Assembly: GCA_016858145.1 (NCBI GenBank)
Contig: JAEHOE010000023.1
Location: forward strand, 496,001-560,000
Length of the DNA: 64,000 bases
Reading direction: 5' to 3'
Origin: Edaphochlamys debaryana
Lineage: Eukaryota; Chlorophyta; Chlorophyceae; Chlamydomonadales
Part shown: in pieces, positions 1-7,533 of the stretch
Layout: the number at the start of each line of letters is the position of its first letter
Position numbering within the stretch: position 1 is the first letter of the stretch
The notes under the pieces: model-generated
Told to the model about the DNA's origin: nothing
Seen by the model: only the letters and a program-made list of their open reading frames with translations
The model's database searches: none
Program-made: the position numbers and the translations under genes

Positions 1-1211
1 CCGGCAGAGGCACGCCCCCGTATTGGGGGCCGTCTCGGCTGCCGGGCCGGGCCAAGTGCAGCTGGGGCGCGGCGGCAGGGGCGACCGAGGGGTGTCTTCT
101 TCGGCTTGTGTGGAGCGACGGGCCTGCCCCGAGAAGCCCAGGCTGGGAGCTGGACCCCGTGAGCGGGCGCGCAGCGGCCGTGCTGGAGGCTGGAGCCGGC
201 GAGGATCCGTTGTGAGGGTCTGCCAGGGTCTTGGGGGACGGCGTGTCGACTGAGGGGCGTCGCAACAGTGGTTGGGGGCCTACGGGAGGGGCCGCGGACA
301 TGAGCGACCACCGCCCCCGGCTGGATCGCCGCGCGGCCGCCCTGCGTGTGGTGGGGGGGTCTCCCTCCCGGGAGCGGAGTGGCGTAGGACTCGGTGCTGC
401 GAGGTGTGGGGCCAGGGCGGCAGGGCGGCAGGGGACGAAGCGTTTGGCCTTTGAGGCAGAGCGCTTCAGCGGCAGCACTGACGATAAGAACCAGCACTGG
501 CGCGTGGGTCGAGGGAGTGGAGGGGGTGGTTAAACTGCACATAGTGTTTGTGGCGGAGGTGAAGCCGTGGGAATGCGTGAATGGGATCGAGAAAGGGACC
601 CAAGAGCGCAGACGAGAGAGCGGGGTGTGAGACGCTGCGCGCTCTGAATTGTGGGTATGAAGGGTAGGTGGGTAGGCGGGTAGGGTTTTACACTGGGACG
701 TCGGCGTAGCAATGTAGCTGGTGCACAGCAGCGGCTGATGCTCGGAATGCCCGGTTAGGAGGTGGCCCAGGCCGGAGGCAAGTGCTGGGGACATGTGTCC
801 GGGCGGTCAACGAACGTGTCAGTCAAGGTCTCGGGTAGGGCGAGGCAAGGAGGAAGGAACGCGCTCGGGCAGTTGCAGGTAGCAGGCAGGTACGGGTCCG
901 GGGCGGCTGATGCAGGCCAAGAACGGCGGTACCTGTAGCCCCGGGCACCGGCTGCTGGGAGCCCAGCAGCAGCGGCACGTGCAGGCATGCGGCTGGCGTG
1001 GCGAGGGCGAGGGGGACAGCCTGGGGAACCCGGATCAACCCCAAGCAAGGGTTACAACACGTGCATGGCGACCTGGTGCCTGTGTTGGCCCAACACCCGT
1101 CCACATCGGGCGAAGACAGCCCCGAGTCCCCCGACCGCTGCGCAGCTCAGCGAGGCCGCGCCAACCCACATCGTCACATCGTCACACGTCCAAACGAACG
1201 TCCGACGACAG
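1..1211. other. No gene recognised
   Basis: GC-rich sequence at the window edge. Open frames exist on both strands but none shows a recognisable domain or a convincing splice structure. It could hold introns or upstream exons of a gene ending at 1357. Confidence 0.4.
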
Positions 1212-1357
1212 AAGCTGGCATGCGCAAGCAGCTGGACGGGCTGCGGCGGCAGCTCGACGCGGCGCGCGGGGACCGGGACCTGGCGCTCAGCCAGATGGAC
1301 CGCATGCAGGCGGAGATCCGGGACGAGCTCGGGGAGACGCTGCGCCTCCGGCGGTAG
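1212..1357 (+). CDS. Putative terminal exon, coiled-coil protein
   Basis: An AG at 1210-1211 can serve as acceptor for an open segment ending in TAG at 1355-1357. Around MRKQLDGLRRQLDAARG and the following residues, Leu/Met/Ile fall at heptad-like spacing with many Arg, Asp and Glu, as in a coiled coil. Codon use is strongly GC3-biased like the real genes here. No upstream exon could be joined and no family was recognised. It may be the 3' end of a gene lying to the left or a remnant. A poly-G run follows directly. Confidence 0.3.
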
Positions 1358-1359
1358 CA

Positions 1360-1369
1360 GGGGGGGCGG

Positions 1370-1392
<23 letters not shown>
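1360..1392. repeat. Poly-G tract
   Basis: A run of about 32 G residues interrupted by one C begins three bases after the putative stop codon at 1357. It could form a G-quadruplex in RNA or DNA and is a likely place for assembly length error. Confidence 0.85.
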
Positions 1393-1400
<8 letters not shown>

Positions 1401-1763
1401 GGAGGCAGGAAGGGCGGGCAGGAAGGGCAGGCGGGGCAAAGCATGCGCGTCGGGCATAGGTAGGAGAGAAGCAAGGCTTCGCACCCGACCCAGGCCGCCT
1501 GTGACAGCGGGCCTACAGGCGGGGCAAAGAGGGCAGGATTGGCAGGATTGGCAGACATTGGCTCGGACTTGTGTTCGGTGATCCCTTGGCTTATTGGAGA
1601 CCAGGAGTGACGGAGAGACAGGAGATGGAGACTTATCCAGAGCGCTAGCCTCGGACGTTCGTTTGGACGTTCGCTCCTGACTGTAAGACGCTTGGCATGC
1701 GAGGGCGCCCCATTTGCACGTGGGGCTTGGACGTTCGTTTGGACGTTGGGCATGTGCTTCTTC

Positions 1764-1847
1764 TGGGTGGGTGGGGGTGGGTGGGTGGGTGGGTGGGTGG
1801 GTGGGTGGGTGGGTGGGTGGGTGGGTGGGTGGGTGGGTGGGTGGGTG
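1764..1847. repeat. (GGGT)n microsatellite
   Basis: About twenty GGGT units form one tract with a single G-rich irregularity near its start. It produces spurious long open frames (Gly-Trp-Val on one strand, Thr-His-Pro-Pro on the other) that should not be called genes. Confidence 0.9.
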
Positions 1848-1869
1848 CTGTTGGACCCTTCTGGGTGGG

Positions 1870-2110
1870 TGCTTCTGGCCGTATAAGACAAGCGAACGTC
1901 CAAACGAACGTCCTGCTGTCGGTGCTGCTGCTTTATGTTGGTGCTGCTGGCTGTAATGTGATGCTGCTTGCTGCTATATAAGACCAGCGAACGTCCAAAC
2001 GAACGTCTCAACGTGCTGCAGCACCTTCAGCTCGTTGGTCGGTGCTACTGCTTTATGTTGGTGCTGCCTGCTGCCTGTAAGGTGGATGAGCGAACGTCCA
2101 AACGAACGTC
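1870..2110. repeat. Tandem ~100-bp units ending in the 17-mer
   Basis: Three successive imperfect units each end in the 17-mer (1896-1912, 1991-2007, 2094-2110). The last two share the stretch GGTGCTGCTGCTTTATGTTG or a one-base variant (from 1921 and from 2041). The end before the 17-mer is similar in all three (TATAAGACaAGCGA or a variant). Confidence 0.7.
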
Positions 2111-2296
2111 TCTGATTGCCCTTCTGCAATGATTGCCATTCTGTGGGCTAGGAAGGGACGATGCCTCAGACCGACCGCGCCGACTTACACAAAAGTCGGG
2201 TGTGGGTGCTTCCAAGGGCACTTCTGTCGGACGTTCGTTTGGACGTTGGACGTGCGGTGCTGCTGCCAGCAGCGGTGCGGACGTTCGTTTGGACGT

Positions 2297-3334
2297 TGGG
2301 CGCTTCTGGGGTGGGTGCTTCTGGGGTGGGTGCTTCTGAGCAGCAGGGGTCATGTACTTGACGGAAGGGGGCTGCTGCCAATTGCACTGGTCTCCTGGAG
2401 GGGGGCCGGAGAGGGGTGGGGCCGGAGTCGCGTGTGGGGGCGGCGAGCGGTGAGGGATGGGTAGAAAGGAGGACGACATGGGACCGGGAAGGAGAGAATT
2501 ACGCTGAGCGAGGGCAGTGGCGCGGTGAAGGTGTGTTAGACGCACATGCGTTGGTGAACATTGTCGGGTTGCGTGTGGGCGAATGATGCAGTGCTGAGAC
2601 AGAGAGGACGGTGCAGCCTGGCAAGCATAGCCTTCGCTGTTCATGACGGGGGTCGCAGTCTCCCCCTCTGTTGGCACTCCAGCAAGGCTGCTGCTGCCAT
2701 GCGCCCTGAATGCAAGCGACTGCCGCCCGGCCTGCACTGTACTGGCATGTGTTTCCCCCCTGCAACGGCACTCACGCCGTCACGCGCCATGCCCACGTAA
2801 GTCCCGGCGATGAAGCTTGGCAGGGTTCACACGTACCCAGCAACGCCGGAGGACCCCCTTCCCGTTTACACCACCTCCCGGCAGCGACGCCGGCTGGCCA
2901 TGGCACGAGGGCACGAGGGCATGAGCACCCCGACCCACCGGGCCCTCCAATCGGGCACACCACGCGCCTCAACGGTCAACCCTGTACTGGCAAGACGCAA
3001 CAGCTACATTACGCGATGTCGTCGGCTACCGCGGTGCGCGTCCCGAAGGACCTGAGCCTCAACCTCAGGGCCGTGCGCTTTCGCCCCGCATAGCGACAGC
3101 GCCCGCGCGTGCCCCACGCGCTTACAGGCTTACCCTTGCTGCATTAGCGCTGCCTCCCCGCCCCCTTGCATCGCCCAGCTCGCCCTCGCGGCCCATCTTT
3201 CCTAACCTTTCTTTACCTGTTTTTCTTTTCCTGCCCCCCACCACTCTCACTTTCCCTCTAGTCGGGGGGCGAGGCCCTCTGGGATTACCTCGTGTCGGTG
3301 TCCGTGCGTCCGTCCGTCCGCCGCATCGAATGCT
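2297..3334. other. No gene recognised
   Basis: Nothing identifiable. A short open segment ends at 3092 (TAG) after a plausible protein-like stretch, but it has no domain or joined exons. Pyrimidine-rich sequence at about 3190-3260 looks like the 3' part of an intron leading to the putative exon that ends at 3481. Confidence 0.4.
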
Positions 3335-3481
3335 GAGGAGGTGCCCGAGTGGCACGTGGACTTCGGCAAGCGGCGGCTGATGTCCTGGCTGGAGAAGGTT
3401 GGGAGCATTGAGGAGGTGAAGGCGCACCTCCGGCGGCGTGGGCGTGTGCTGGCGCCTGAGCCAGACCTGCCCTCCATGTGA
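3335..3481 (+). CDS. Putative terminal exon, unknown protein
   Basis: The frame beginning EEVPEWHVDFGKRRLMSW and ending with TGA at 3479-3481 has charged, helical, non-repetitive protein character and algal codon bias. Upstream, a different frame after the acceptor-like CTCTAG near 3260 also looks coding (GGEALWDYLVSV). The two are separated by a CCGT short tandem repeat, so a repeat-slippage frameshift or a tiny intron may join them. The family was not recognised. The stop is only ~25 bp from the 160-bp repeat, so this may be a host gene end beside the Fanzor locus. Confidence 0.35.
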   Translation, partial: EEVPEWHVDFGKRRLMSWLEKVGSIEEVKAHLRRRGRVLAPEPDLPSM

Positions 3482-3504
3482 GCGACTTGTGACTTTAACA
3501 AGGG

Positions 3505-3666
3505 TGTCTGTCCCTCCTCAGGACAGGGAAAAGGGCTGAGCCCCAAACCCCGCGAGGCCGGGCAGCACTGGGGCCGCGCAATCAAGCACTAGGCCCCACA
3601 GCGCACGGACTAAACCCACGCCGCCATAGGTTAGGGGCCTTCGCAACCCCGCAATGCCGGACTTGG
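3505..3666. repeat. ~160-bp repeat, copy 1, just beyond the Fanzor stop
   Basis: This segment matches 6897-7062 in the same orientation with only a few differences over about 160 bases (for example cagcgcacgg versus cagtgcacgg, and one C more in the 5' part). It contains the motif gggaaaagggctgagcccc (3526-3544). Relative to the Fanzor gene it lies about 140 bp downstream of the stop codon, where Fanzor/TnpB elements usually carry the guide-RNA scaffold and the right end. A guide-RNA role is inference. Confidence 0.9.
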
Positions 3667-3801
3667 CCGGTTGGGTTGGGCGCACATTCACATGCACCCT
3701 CCAAAAGATAGAAAGAGAAGATGTCCGTCTCCAATCCGCTACTGCCCACACGCCACCCGCTACATCTCTCCCTCTGCCGCCGCTGCTCTTTGTTTGGGCC
3801 C

Positions 3802-5609
3802 TCAGCCCGGGTCCACGGCCGGCGGCCGCTCCAGCGCGGCCGGCCGGCTGAAGCCCAGCAGCTTCAGCAGGAGGAGGATGCGGATCACGTTGGCAGCGGA
3901 GACGTCGCGGTTCTGAGGGGGCGTGGGAAGGGGTGCGGGTCAGTCCAGCCAAGTCTACCCAACCAGCCCTCCGCCACACCAACGCCGCCAAGCCCCAACG
4001 GACCGTCCCAAACCCACCCACCCACCCGCACCTACCCAGGTTGTGAAGCAACTGTTGCAGTCTTTCACCGACCAGGCCCGCTGGCCATCCCGTAGGCCCG
4101 CAAGTCCGTTCCTCAGCACCATGTCCTGGTGCCCGCAGTTGTAGCACGTCTGCGGTGTGGGTGTGCGCACGTAGGAGGGGGTCGAAGAAGGAAGGATGCG
4201 ACTGCAAGACCTAATGAAGCGCCCCTCTCGCCTGGCTGGTACCGATGCGCCCCGCCCACCTTGCTAGTCCTGTACTCGTCGATGACGAGGACGTGCTTCG
4301 CGTATCGCTCGCGGAGCAGCTTTATTAACCGCCCGGTGGGGGCGCGCCCGCCCTTGGTCGAAATGGGCGAGCCCCCTTGTCCCCCGCCGAAAGCCCACGA
4401 CCCCCAGCCCACCACCACCTCCTCCTGCCGCCGCCCGCGCGTGAGCTGCTGGGCGACGCGGTGCAGTGCGCGGTCGCGCTGGATGAAGGCGGCCCAGCGC
4501 TTGCGGCGGAACGCCGAGGTGTGGTAGTGCCAGAGCACATCCACCACACCCAGCGCTGGGCCCGGAGGCCCCGCATCCGACGGCCCCGCACCCGACGGCC
4601 CCGCACCCGACGGCCCCGCGCCCGACGGCCCCGCGCCCGACGGCCCCGCGCCCGACGGCCCCGCATCCGCTGCCGCTGCCGGCCTGCCGAAGAGGTAGCG
4701 CAGGTGCACCTCGTAACGCGCAGAGGAGGCGGTTGCCGCCGTAGGGATGACGGCAATGTACCGCTGCAGCTCTGGTGGAGCCTGGAGGTCAATAGCCCTG
4801 ACTGGCCCGAGGCCAGCCATCTGCCGCCAATGTCCCATGGACATGCGATAGCAGCCGCGCCTCTGGCGCCTGCGCTTGGCCGTAGCCCCTCGCGGCTGCC
4901 AGTGCTTTGACTGCTTGCGCCGCTTGCCCCCCCGGCGCCGCCTGCGTCTGGCTGTTGTCCCCGCGCGCACGGGGCGGCGGGGCTGAGGTGACAGCGCCGC
5001 AGCAGCGCCGTCTCCCTCGTCCTCGTTCAGCTGCCTGTCATGCAGGTGCAGCAGGCAGGACCTTGCCCCGCTGCCGCCCTCGCTGCCGCTGTCCAAGCTG
5101 CTGCCCTCGCTGTTACCGCCATCGCTGCTGCCACCCTCGCTGTCGCCGTCGCTGCCCTCGCTGGCCCCCTCGCTGCTGCTGCCCTCGCTGTTCGTGTCGT
5201 GCGCGCATCCTCGCCACGCCCATTCCGTGGGCGCGTACAGAGGGCTTGAGGCCGCCGTGAACCAGCTGCGCCCCGCTCCCGGATCAACGCCCACCACCAA
5301 CATGCAGGCCAGCTCCTCCTGCGTATACGTCTCGGGCGGCGCCGCGTCAGCTGACTGCAGGGCCGCCAGGGCCACGCCCGCTCCACGCCGTCGCGCCACA
5401 CCACAGCTCACGCCGTCGGTGGTCATGTACCCCGCAAAGGGGGCACTGGGGCTGTCAAAGCGTGCGAGGTCAAAGAACCGCCAGGCGTCCTGCTGGAGCA
5501 CCGTTACTGGTGTGGGAAGTCCACCCCCAAACTCACAGCTGACGTACGCCGCGGGGGCCCCTGCGGCACCGTGGCCGTGTGCAAAGGCAGCCGCATTCAC
5601 GCCGACCAT
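3802..5609 (-). CDS. Fanzor (TnpB-like RNA-guided endonuclease)
   Basis: Exons (minus strand) 5609-4260, 4149-4036 and 3912-3802, all joined in phase 0, give 524 residues. Fanzor landmarks appear in order: TTDGVS (residues ~63-68); the RuvC-I motif VVGVDPG with Asp109; MSMGHWRQMAG (~256-266); AFRRKRWAAF; VGWGSWAFG at the usual RuvC-II position, which lacks the canonical Glu; VIDEYRTSK with Glu445 as the likely alternative catalytic acid; a zinc ribbon (Cys452, Cys455, Cys481, Cys484); and NRDVSAANV with RuvC-III Asp491. All three predicted acids are present. A Ser/Glu/Gly-rich stretch (~140-182), a basic patch (~211-252) and a GAGPS repeat (~316-345) interrupt the fold. The region before TTDGVS is short for a Fanzor, so the N-terminus may be truncated or further exons may be missing. 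An in-frame TAG lies 8 codons upstream of the ATG. The family is known to be transposon-associated and guided by an RNA from its own locus. Confidence 0.9.
4564..4668 (-). repeat. In-frame 15-bp tandem repeat inside the Fanzor gene
   Basis: About six copies of a 15-bp unit (cccgacggccccgca and variants on the plus strand) encode GAGPS pentapeptides between the basic patch and the RuvC-II region. The unit length keeps the frame. Copies are nearly identical, which suggests recent slippage expansion. Confidence 0.85.
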
Positions 5610-5616
5610 CGTGACT

Positions 5617-5650
5617 GGTCCGGGCGCCTCGCAAGGCTAGCGCCCGGACC
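5617..5650. repeat. Perfect 11-bp inverted repeat upstream of Fanzor ATG
   Basis: GGTCCGGGCGC (5617-5627) pairs with GCGCCCGGACC (5640-5650) across a 12-base loop, 8 bp upstream of the Fanzor start codon. The loop side (gcctcgc) can also pair with gcgaggc just beyond, giving an alternative hairpin. It may be a regulatory hairpin in the 5' leader or an end structure of the element. Confidence 0.8.
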
Positions 5651-5833
5651 AGGCGAGGCGGCACTAGCCGCGAGCGCTGGGACCAGCGACAGGACAGAGA
5701 CCAGCACGTTTTGGTGACCCTGGCACGTTTTGGTGAACAGAAGTAGAGTTTGAGGCTAGCAGCGGAGCAGGTAGAGTGCCTGGTCTAGACTGGGCCGGCC
5801 CGATACTGTCTGGTCGATCTCAGCCAGCGCAGG

Positions 5834-6256
5834 GTCGATAACTTTCCCTGCTCTCAATCACAAGCGATAGGGATAAGGAAACTAAAGCTTGTGGCATAGC
5901 GGGCCAGGCGTGAATCGCATGTTTATGTGTGACACAGGCACGCACGCACGCCACACGGGGTAATCCCGGGGGGCTTCGCCGCCCGAAGAGCCTAACGGCG
6001 GCGGCTCAGCCCAAAAATTGAGAACTGAGAACTTGAGAACTGTTGGGGGCCAGTGCCGTGCCGTCCGCGTGTATGGGGGACTGTCTGTCTGTCTGGCCTC
6101 CACCCGAGCTGGCGGGGCACGCATGCGTGCGGGGTTCCATTCCCCTGGAGGCCCGTGTCACGCAAGAACATGCGATCCACGCCTAGCCCGCGATGCCACA
6201 TGCTTTAGCTTCCTTATCCCTATCGCTTGTGACTGAGAGCAGGGAAACTTATCGAC
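5834..6256. mobile_element. Foldback (MITE-like) element with ~100-bp inverted arms
   Basis: The left arm starts GTCGATAA at 5834 and the right arm ends TTATCGAC at 6256. The inner parts of the arms match over about 100 bases, including tcacaagcgatagggataag and its complement, and again around the variant of ggcgtgaatcgcatgtt. The centre (about 5940-6150) contains aattgagaactgagaacttgagaactg. No coding capacity and no clear target-site duplication are visible. It lies 225 bp upstream of the Fanzor start. A related sequence occurs near 45275. Confidence 0.75.
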
Positions 6257-6777
6257 GACGCTCCAACATGCCGGCGACATGTCTGCTCCCAGGGAGCTCA
6301 ACCTCCACGCACGTACTCTGCGAGGATGTGTCGCTAGCTAGACAATTCTCTTAGGGCGGTCGCCACGGTGCACTTGCTCTAAGCTCGATGGACCATAACC
6401 ATCCCGAATGGGGGGACGAATGGCTTGAACCAGGCCTCTCGAACCGGCGGGGATAGTTTGCTACTCACACTTCAGTCCGCATAGCACCACAAACTCGTCG
6501 CTGGCGTCGCTGGCGCGGCGGCTGGCGGCGCGCAGGGTGGTGGCGGGTAGCGGTGGCTAGGAGGTGGCGGAGCGGTGTCCGTGTAGATAAGACCGGGCAG
6601 CTCAGTCTGTGCCGAGGGGTGCGAGTCCCCCGACAACCTGCTAATTACGCGTTAAAGCTCGGTTGGAGTATAGTGCGCCCACGATTGAGAAGAGGCGGAT
6701 GGGTTGCGTAGCAGATGGGTGAGGGGCTCAGCCCTTTTCCGCCCCCATGGGGGCGCCAGACTTGTCTGCTCCCAGGG
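6257..6777. other. Repeat-derived spacer, no gene
   Basis: The part at about 6285-6415 resembles 45310-45440 (agctcaacctccacgc, cagtgcacttgctc and gctcactggaccat or close variants), so it is a dispersed repeat. At 6723-6740 it carries GGGGCTCAGCCCTTTTCC, the reverse complement of the motif in the 160-bp repeats, followed by the palindrome gcccccatgggggc. Confidence 0.6.
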
Positions 6778-6885
6778 GCGAACGCACGCCAGGCCGCCCT
6801 CTTCCTCGCTACCGAGCTGCTCATCATTACCCCAGTGCACGGCGGGCCTGGTGAAGGTGGTGGCTCGCCTGAGTCAGCCTCCAGT
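6778..6885 (+). pseudogene. Fragment of the tandem-family exon 3
   Basis: The frame reading ARQAALFLATELLI then VHGGPGEGGGSPES aligns with ARQAAVFLATQHLT then LHGGPGEDAGSPEA in copy B (nucleotides about 43126-43210). The similarity stops on both sides, and the 160-bp repeat copy 2 begins about 12 bases after it. It is a dispersed scrap of the gene family clustered at 35.9-48.3 kb, found 29 kb away from the cluster. Confidence 0.75.
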
Positions 6886-6896
6886 CCCGGAACAAG

Positions 6897-7062
6897 GTGT
6901 GTCTGTCCTCCTCAGGACAGGGAAAAGGGCTGAGCCCCAAACCCCGCGAGGCCGGGCAGCACTGGGGCCGCGCAATCAAGCACTAGGCCCCACAGTGCAC
7001 GGACTAAACCCACGCCGCCATAGGTTAGGGGCCTTCGCAACCCCGCAATGCCGGACTTCGCC
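6897..7062. repeat. ~160-bp repeat, copy 2
   Basis: Near-identical to 3505-3666 in the same orientation, including the motif gggaaaagggctgagcccc (6920-6938). The two copies bracket the Fanzor gene and the foldback element. Sequence beyond each copy differs, so the homology edges are sharp. Confidence 0.9.
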
Positions 7063-7069
7063 TGAGGAA

Positions 7070-7300
7070 GGCCCTGGGGAAGGGCCTTGGGGAAAGGGCC
7101 TTGGGGAAAGGGCCTGGGGATGGGTGTCAGCTTCCTCGAAGCTGGAAAATGGGCTGAGCCCTAGAATGGCTGGGAAAATGTCTATTACCGTCGGAACAGG
7201 CCCCCGGCGTGGGCACCCTGGCGGCGTGGGGGGTCACACAGCTATCCATGGGCGGAGCCTGGAGTGTCTATTACCGTCGGAACAGGCCCCCGGCGTGGGC
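7070..7300. repeat. Short tandem and direct repeats
   Basis: Four tandem units of about 17 bp (ggggaaagggcctt variants) occupy roughly 7074-7124. A 36-bp sequence beginning TGTCTATTACCGTCGGAACA is found at 7179-7214 and again, identical, at 7265-7300. A variant of the gggctgagccc motif lies at 7151-7161. Confidence 0.85.
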
Positions 7301-7533
7301 GCGGAAATGGGCGAACGCTTGAGGCTGTGCCACCCCGCTTCTCGCCGCGCTGGGGGCCGGGCTGGGGGGCCGGAGCTGCGGGAGAGTGTCCCTAAACTCC
7401 GGCGGGCGTGGCGTACGGCCGACTGGGGACACCTCTTCAACCCCGCCCATGACACACACGCCAGCCAACATAGCTTCCCCACCACCTCCGCAGGGCCTCC
7501 TGTAGCTTAACAAACGTAATGTAGGCGGCCAAA

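Larger units (their letters stand above)
1186..2296. repeat. Eight exact copies of a 17-mer, four per orientation
   Basis: The 17-mer ACGTCCAAACGAACGTC is found at 1186-1202, 1896-1912, 1991-2007 and 2094-2110. Its reverse complement is at 1654-1670, 1730-1746, 2230-2246 and 2280-2296. On one strand the core can fold as a 6-bp stem (one G-U pair) closed by a GUUU loop. The flanks are not conserved to the same degree, so the 17-mer itself seems to be the conserved unit. I saw no copy elsewhere in the window. Confidence 0.9.

Noticed and set aside
1052..2011. Long minus-strand open frame with Thr-His-Pro-Pro repeats
   Set aside because: It is the translation of the (GGGT)n tract and the poly-G run; no domain and no splice support.
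4564..4668. CRISPR-like array
   Set aside because: The units are contiguous 15-bp coding repeats without spacers, inside an exon of a eukaryotic gene.
4325..4792. Alternative minus-strand frame with GRRARGRR repeats in the Fanzor gene
   Set aside because: Shadow of the 15-bp tandem repeat in the wrong frame; Fanzor motifs lie in the other frame.
5040..5249. Plus-strand Ala-rich open frame
   Set aside because: Complement of the Fanzor Ser/Glu/Gly-rich segment; no independent support.
6580..6640. tRNA-like stretch with a cagctcagt and a gtgcgagtccccc
   Set aside because: The D-arm-like and T-arm-like parts are only about 20 bases apart, with no room for an anticodon arm and no acceptor stem pairing.
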